Part shown: piece after piece, positions 60,301 to 64,000 of the stretch
Layout of the letters: each line of letters opens with the position of its first letter
Position numbering within the stretch: position 1 is the stretch's first letter
From: Streptomyces alfalfae
GTDB lineage: Bacteria; Actinomycetota; Actinomycetes; Streptomycetales; Streptomycetaceae
DNA: 64,000 nucleotides
Direction: 5' to 3'
NCBI RefSeq assembly: GCF_004127445.1
Contig: NZ_QEXM01000029.1
Span: forward strand, 1-64,000
Program-made: the position numbers and the translations under genes
The notes under the pieces: generated by a model
Database searches by the model: none
Told to the model about the DNA's origin: nothing
The model's input: only the letters and a program-made list of their open reading frames with translations

Positions 60301-61341
60301 GTGGCCAAGGCCGAGAAGCTCATCTCGGACGCGACGGGCGACGCCGAGCGGCTGCGCGCCGAGGCCGCGGAGACGGTGAACTCCGCGCAGCAGCACGCCG
60401 AGCGGATCCGCGGCGAGTCCGAGCGCGTCAAGGCGGACGCGGCGAAGGAGGCCGAGCGGCTCACCGCCGAGGCGCGCCAGGAGGCCGAGCGCACCCTGGA
60501 CGAGGCCCGCAAGGAGGCCAACAAGCGTCGCCAGGAGGCCGCCGAGCAGGTCGACACGCTCATCACGGAGGCCGCCGCCGAGGCGGAGAAGCTGACGGCG
60601 GACGCCCAGGAGAAGGCGCTCAAGGCGACCACGGACGCCGAGGCGCAGGCCGACACGATGGTCGGCGCGGCCCGCAAGGAGGCCGACCGCCTGATCGCGG
60701 AGGCGACCATCGAGGGCAACTCCCGGGTGGAGAAGGCGCGTACGGACGCGGACGAGCTGCTGGTCGGCGCCCGCCGCGACGCGACCGCCATAAGGGAGCG
60801 CTCCGAGGAGCAGCGCGACCGGATCACCGCCGAGATCGAGGAGCTGCACGAGCGTGCGCGCCGCGAGTCCGCCGAGGCGATGAAGTCCGCGGGCGAGCGC
60901 TGCGACGCGCTGGTGAAGGCCGCGGAGGAGCAGCTCGCCGAGGCCCAGGCGAAGGCCAAGGAGATGGTCTCCGACGCGACGTCCGAGGCGAGCAAGGTCC
61001 GGATCGCCGCCGTGAAGAAGGCCGAGGGGCTGCTCAAGGAGGCCGAGACGAAGAAGGCCTCGCTGGTCGGCGAGGCCGAGCGGATCAAGGCGGAGGCCGA
61101 GGCCGAGGCCACCCGCGTGGTCGAGGAGGGCAAGCGCGAGCTCGAAATCCTGGTGCGGCGCCGCGACGACATCAACGCGGAGATCTCCCGGGTCCAGGAC
61201 GTCCTTGAGGCGCTGGGGTCCCTTGAGGCTCCGTCAGGCGGCGGGAAGTCCGCGTCCGGTGGCGGTTCGGCGTCGGGCGGCGTCAAGGCGGGAGCCGCGG
61301 CGGGCTCGACCCGTTCGGGTGGCAAGCAGTCAGAAAGCTAG
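57304..61341 (+). CDS. scy: Scy, coiled-coil polarity scaffold
   Basis: 1345 residues from the GTG at 57304 (RGYERQESSRAETDSL). An ATG at 57253 would add 17 residues of Arg/Trp-rich sequence I judge unlikely; neither start has a strong site. After a short DivIVA-like N-terminus (FEAEMDRLKTDREKAVQHAEDLGYQVEVLRAKL) almost the whole protein is coiled coil built of 8- and 11-residue units such as AEAERVRAEA, ending in VRRRDDINAEISRVQDVLEALGSLE and a Gly/Ser tail. Scy gathers DivIVA and FilP at hyphal tips and sets tip number in S. coelicolor. It is followed by filP 180 bp downstream. Confidence 0.93.
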   Translation: MRGYERQESSRAETDSLSRFEAEMDRLKTDREKAVQHAEDLGYQVEVLRAKLHEARRNLASRPAYDSADIGYQAEQMLRNAQVQADQLRADAERELREARAQTQRILQEHAEQQARLQSELHAEAVSRRQQLDQELAERRQTVESHVNENVAWAEQLRARTEQQARRLLDESRAEAEQALAAARAEAERVAEQARRRLASDAEAARAEAEALLRRARTDAERLLNAASTQAQEATDHAEQLRSTTAEESEQARRRAAEAGRVAEQRMAEADTALREARAEAEKVLAEAKDAAAKQIAAAETAGEQRTRTAKEQVARLVSEATKDAESAKSEAEQLIADARAEAEKLIAEAAEKARTITAEETAGQLAKAARTAEEVLDKASKNAKETTKAATEEAERIRTEAETEADRLRAEAHDIAEELKGAAKDDTKEYRAKTVELQEEARRLRGEAEQLRADAVSEGERIRGEARREAVKEIEEAAKSAEELLAKAKADAEELRTAATTESDRVRAEAVERATSLRKQAEETLERTRAEAERHREEAAEQAEATRTEAEEAARALHEETERAIAARQAEAAEELTRLHTEAEERLSAAEQALTDAREQAERLRKEATEETDRLRAESAERVRTLQAQAETEAERLRTEAAADASQSRAEGEALAVRLRSEAAAEAERLKTEAQESADRVRAEAASAAERVGAEAAEALSAAQEEAARRRREAEETLGSARAEADQERERAREQSEELLASARKRVEEAQAEAVRLVEEADRRATELVSAAEQTAQSVRDSVAGLHEAAQEEVAGLRSAAEHAAERTRTEAQEEADRVRSDAYAERERAGEDALRTRQEATEAAEAAKELAERTVAEAIAESERLRSDASEYVQRVRTEASDTKASAEHDAARTRADAREDANRIRGDAAAQADTLIGEARSEAERLQNETNAEAERVRTEAVEQAERLRTESTAEAEQLRADSTAEAERVRAEAVAEAERLKAETTAEAERVRAESVAKAEKLISDATGDAERLRAEAAETVNSAQQHAERIRGESERVKADAAKEAERLTAEARQEAERTLDEARKEANKRRQEAAEQVDTLITEAAAEAEKLTADAQEKALKATTDAEAQADTMVGAARKEADRLIAEATIEGNSRVEKARTDADELLVGARRDATAIRERSEEQRDRITAEIEELHERARRESAEAMKSAGERCDALVKAAEEQLAEAQAKAKEMVSDATSEASKVRIAAVKKAEGLLKEAETKKASLVGEAERIKAEAEAEATRVVEEGKRELEILVRRRDDINAEISRVQDVLEALGSLEAPSGGGKSASGGGSASGGVKAGAAAGSTRSGGKQSES

Positions 61342-61351
61342 CCAAAGCGCG

Positions 61352-61365
61352 ACAAGCATGCTTGT
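61352..61365. promoter_or_regulatory. Perfect 14-bp palindrome between scy and filP
   Basis: ACAAGCA/TGCTTGT, 11 bp after the scy stop. It is too short for a terminator without a T-run and is a candidate regulator site. Farther on, TAGGAT (61477-61482) is a probable filP -10 with AGGAAC as ribosome site. Confidence 0.4.
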
Positions 61366-61521
61366 GAGGACCTTCGGCCCTGTCGCTGGCAAGGGCTCTG
61401 CCGGTTAGCCACTCAAAAGGGGTGTCATTCTCCAGATCAAACGGGCATCTGCTCGATGACACGCCGCCTTGACCCCTAGGATTCCCTTATCACCTCACCG
61501 GTCTCATTCGACAGGAACCCC

Positions 61522-62457
61522 ATGAGCGACACTTCCCCCTACGGCTTCGAGCTTGTGCGGCGTGGGTACGACCGCGCTCAGGTGGACGAACGTATCTCCA
61601 AGCTCGTCTCCGACCGTGACAGCGCCCTCGCCCGCATCACCGCCCTGGAGAAGCGCATCGAGGAGCTGCACCTCGAGACGCAGAACGCCCAGGCCCAGGT
61701 GAGCGACGCGGAGCCGTCGTACGCCGGTCTCGGCGCCCGCGTCGAGAAGATCCTCCGCCTCGCCGAGGAGGAGGCGAAGGACCTGCGCGAGGAGGCCCGC
61801 CGCGCGGCCGAACAGCACCGCGAGCTCGCCGAGTCCGCCGCCCAGCAGGTGCGCAACGACGCCGAGTCCTTCGCCGCCGAGCGCAAGGCCAAGGCCGAGG
61901 ACGAGGGCGTCCGGATCGTCGAGAAGGCCAAGGGCGAGGCGAGCGCGCTGCGTTCCGAGGCCCAGAAGGACGCGCAGTCCAAGCGCGAGGAGGCCGACGC
62001 CCTCTTCGAGGAGACCCGCGCCAAGGCCGCCCAGGCCGCCGCGGACTTCGAGACGAACCTCGCCAAGCGCCGCGACCAGTCCGAGCGCGACCTGGCGTCG
62101 CGTCAGGCCAAGGCGGAGAAGCGCCTCGCGGAGATCGAGCACCGCGCCGAGCAGCTGCGCCTGGAGGCGGAGAAGCTGCGCACCGACGCGGAGCGGCGCG
62201 CCCGCCAGACGGTGGAGACCGCGCAGCGCCAGGCCGAGGACATCGTGGCCGACGCGAACGCCAAGGCGGACCGCATCCGCAGCGAGTCCGAGCGGGAGCT
62301 CGCGGCGCTCACCAACCGCCGCGACAGCATCAACGCCCAGCTCACCAACGTGCGCGAGATGCTGGCCACGCTCACGGGCGCGGCGGTGGCCGCCGCCGGG
62401 ACGCCCGCCGAGGACGAGCCGGCCTCTCGTGGGGTGCCGGCGCAGCAGACGCGCTGA
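61522..62457 (+). CDS. filP: FilP, intermediate-filament-like protein
   Basis: 311 residues. A DivIVA-like head (YGFELVRRGYDRAQVDERISKLVSDRDSAL) precedes a coiled-coil rod with 8/11-residue periodicity (EEARRAAEQHRELAESAAQQV, AKADRIRSESERELAALTNRRDSINAQLTNVREML), then a short disordered tail. FilP forms a cytoskeletal network below the tip, interacting with DivIVA and Scy, and gives hyphae stiffness. The head and the last 40 residues resemble Scy, suggesting common origin. A terminator follows. Confidence 0.93.
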   Translation: MSDTSPYGFELVRRGYDRAQVDERISKLVSDRDSALARITALEKRIEELHLETQNAQAQVSDAEPSYAGLGARVEKILRLAEEEAKDLREEARRAAEQHRELAESAAQQVRNDAESFAAERKAKAEDEGVRIVEKAKGEASALRSEAQKDAQSKREEADALFEETRAKAAQAAADFETNLAKRRDQSERDLASRQAKAEKRLAEIEHRAEQLRLEAEKLRTDAERRARQTVETAQRQAEDIVADANAKADRIRSESERELAALTNRRDSINAQLTNVREMLATLTGAAVAAAGTPAEDEPASRGVPAQQTR

Positions 62458-62481
62458 GCGACGCGCACGGCCCAGAGCCCG

Positions 62482-62512
62482 GCCCCCTGCCGCTCCGGTG
62501 GCGGGGGGCTTT
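62482..62512 (+). terminator. Terminator of filP
   Basis: GCCCCCTGCC and GGCGGGGGGC (one G-T pair) with an 8-nt loop, followed by TTTG. It lies 24 bp after the filP stop. Confidence 0.8.
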
Positions 62513-62521
62513 GTCGCGTTC

Positions 62522-62536
62522 TAGCGTGGCCGCATG
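62522..62536 (+). promoter_or_regulatory. Leaderless-type -10 for the ABC exporter
   Basis: TAGCGT (62522-62527), 6 nt, ATG at 62534. It sits directly after the filP terminator, giving the exporter operon its own transcript. Confidence 0.55.
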
Positions 62537-63514
62537 ATCACGCTCGACGGGCTGACCAAGCGCTACGGCGAGAAGGTGGCCGTCAACGACCTGACCTTCG
62601 CCGTCCGGCCCGGTGTCGTCACCGGCTTCCTCGGGCCCAACGGCGCGGGCAAGTCCACGACGATGCGGATGATCCTCGGGCTCGACAACCCCTCGGGCGG
62701 CGCCGTCCGCATCGAGGGCAAGCACTACTCCCAGCTCAAGGACCCGCTCAGACGCGTCGGCGCGCTGCTCGACGCCAAGGCCATGCACGGCGGGCGCAGC
62801 GCCTTCAACCATCTGCTCTGCCTGGCGCAGAGCAACGGCATCCCGCGCGCCCGCGTCAGCGAGGTGCTCGACACGGTGGGGCTGACCGCGGTCGCCAAGA
62901 AGAAGGCCAAGGGGTTCTCGCTCGGCATGGGCCAGCGCCTCGGCATCGCGGGGGCGCTGCTCGGCGACCCCGAGATCCTGATGTTCGACGAGCCGGTCAA
63001 CGGCCTCGACCCCGAGGGCATCCACTGGATCAGGAACCTGATGAAGTCCCTCGCCGCCGAGGGGCGCACGGTCTTCGTCTCCTCGCACCTGATGAGCGAG
63101 ATGGCGCTGACCGCCGACCACCTCGTCGTCATCGGCCAGGGCCGGCTCCTCGCGGACACCTCCATGTCCGACTTCATCCGGCAGAACTCGCGTTCGTACG
63201 TACGGCTGCGCTCCCCGCAGCGCGAGCGTCTCCTCGACGTCCTGCACGAGGCGGGCGTCGGCGCCGTCGAGGCGCGCGACGGCGCCCTGGAGGTGGACGG
63301 CACACCGCCCGAGCGGCTCGGTGAGCTGGCCGCGAGCCGGCAGGTCGTCCTCCATGAGCTGAGCCCCCAGCAGGCGTCCCTGGAGGAGGCCTTCATGCGG
63401 CTCACCGCCGAGTCGGTCGAGTACCACGCGCACTCCGACCGGCCGGGCGGAGCGGTCCCCGCGGGCGAGCCGCCCGCCTGGGGCGAGGGCTGGCAGCGGC
63501 GGAAGGGGGCCTGA
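62534..63514 (+). CDS. ABC transporter ATP-binding protein
   Basis: 326 residues. Walker A GFLGPNGAGKSTTMRMILGL, signature FSLGMGQRLGIAGALLGDP, Walker B ILMFDEPVNGLDPEGI and the switch His in VFVSSHLMSEM. The subfamily is that of drug or lantibiotic exporters (DrrA/BcrA-like), with a C-terminal extension (RLRSPQRERLLDVLHEAGVGAVEARDG) and a short Pro/Gly tail. The permease gene starts 3 bp after the stop. The substrate is unknown; self-protection or lipid export is possible. Confidence 0.9.
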   Translation: MITLDGLTKRYGEKVAVNDLTFAVRPGVVTGFLGPNGAGKSTTMRMILGLDNPSGGAVRIEGKHYSQLKDPLRRVGALLDAKAMHGGRSAFNHLLCLAQSNGIPRARVSEVLDTVGLTAVAKKKAKGFSLGMGQRLGIAGALLGDPEILMFDEPVNGLDPEGIHWIRNLMKSLAAEGRTVFVSSHLMSEMALTADHLVVIGQGRLLADTSMSDFIRQNSRSYVRLRSPQRERLLDVLHEAGVGAVEARDGALEVDGTPPERLGELAASRQVVLHELSPQQASLEEAFMRLTAESVEYHAHSDRPGGAVPAGEPPAWGEGWQRRKGA

Positions 63515-63517
63515 GCG

Positions 63518-64000
63518 ATGGCCGCGGCACAGGTACTGAGGTCGGAGTGGACCAAGATCCGCTCGGTCTCCTCGACCGTCTGGACGCTCGGGCTCGCCGG
63601 GGTCGTCACGATCGCGCTCGGCATGCTGATCAGCATCCTGTCCAGGAACGACTACGACAGCCTGAACGCCAAGGACCGGCTGACCTTCGACCCGACCTAC
63701 ATCAGCTTCGCCGGGATGTCGCTCGGCCAGCTCGCGATGATCGTGTTCGGCGTGCTCGTCGTCTCCAACGAGTACAGCACCGGCATGATCCGCACCTCGC
63801 TCGCGGCCGTGCCGCAGCGCGGCACGCTCCTCTTCGGCAAGGTGTTCGTGGCCACGCTGCTCGCCCTCGCCGTGGGCCTGGCCACCAGCTTCGTCACGTT
63901 CTTCGCGGGCCAGGCGGTGCTCGGCCCGTACCGGGCGGGGCTCGGCGACCCCGGGGTGCTGCGCGCGGTCATCGGCGGCGGGCTCTACATGACCCTCATC
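63518..64000 (+). CDS. ABC-2-type permease, 3'-truncated by window end
   Basis: 161 residues are seen, from the ATG at 63518, with the frame still open at base 64000. The N-terminus QVLRSEWTKIRSVSSTVWTLGLAGVVTIALGMLIS is typical of ABC-2 permeases, followed by TM segments around MSLGQLAMIVFGVLVVSNEYSTGMIRTSL (conserved EYSTGMIR loop) and LLALAVGLATSFVTFFAGQAVLG. It is the membrane partner of the ATPase encoded immediately upstream. Confidence 0.9.
   Translation, partial: MAAAQVLRSEWTKIRSVSSTVWTLGLAGVVTIALGMLISILSRNDYDSLNAKDRLTFDPTYISFAGMSLGQLAMIVFGVLVVSNEYSTGMIRTSLAAVPQRGTLLFGKVFVATLLALAVGLATSFVTFFAGQAVLGPYRAGLGDPGVLRAVIGGGLYMTLI

Noticed and set aside
57100-60849. Long open frame antisense to scy rich in Leu, Gly and Arg
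   Set aside because: It mirrors the GAG/GCC-biased coiled-coil codons of scy; no start signal, domain or codon bias of its own.

Overview
The window is high-GC actinobacterial chromosome and looks like Streptomyces core genome. Signs are the codon use, GTG starts, many genes without a Shine-Dalgarno, the Scy/FilP polar-growth proteins, AbsC-like MarR regulator, GlxA/CslA apical glycan pair, GlgE-type glycogen genes and one rare TTA codon. From memory the gene order matches the S. coelicolor SCO544x to SCO539x block, with the cslA-glxA-GH6 group in a different place than I remember. No rRNA, tRNA, CRISPR, phage or intact insertion sequence was seen.

Layout. 1-5833: treS (5' end cut off), maltokinase and glgB, the trehalose-maltose-glycogen route. 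5850-9049: a HelD/HelR-type RNA polymerase helicase and a MerR-thioredoxin operon. 9095-15375: small regulator/enzyme pairs (MerR with an alpha/beta hydrolase, a DHFR-like reductase, a zinc ribbon, a TetR-controlled MFS pump), split by a 0.87-kb gene-free stretch holding tandem repeats. 15534-19798: C4-dicarboxylate transporter DctA with a divergent CitA/DcuS-type two-component system. 19918-23187: a sugar ABC importer without its own ATPase. 23228-26286: a receptor-like Ser/Thr kinase and a helix-turn-helix regulator.

26344-32575 is a central-carbon block: 6-phosphofructokinase, phosphate acetyltransferase, acetate kinase, pyruvate kinase. 32663-35426 is a three-gene cell-envelope module (acidic secreted protein, DUF6114 membrane protein, DUF6230 secreted protein). 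36107-39231 holds a thioredoxin-like co-chaperone, a TetR regulator and an exported hydrolase. 39493-42184: isobutyryl-CoA mutase large subunit, a DUF3817 membrane protein and a MarR regulator. 42462-47330: a GH6 lipoprotein convergent with the glxA-cslA operon. 47564-51051: a thiamine-binding-type protein, a second DUF3817 protein, three AIM24-family genes in a row and the AbsC-like regulator.

51094-54151: an OmpR-type two-component system divergent from a PepSY-domain secreted protein. 54290-57074: MeaB chaperone, acetyl-CoA acetyltransferase and methylmalonyl-CoA epimerase, which together with IcmA form a short-chain acyl-CoA set. 57304-62457: scy and filP. 62534-64000: an ABC exporter whose permease runs off the end.

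The more unusual observations are an array of exact 35-bp tandem units interrupted by an 8-bp repeat (11778-12087), a palindromic repeat inserted in frame in pta, a TTA (bldA-type) codon in treS, a candidate small RNA upstream of the helicase gene, a perfect 22-bp palindrome at the icmA promoter, and an alpha/beta hydrolase with Cys at the nucleophile position.
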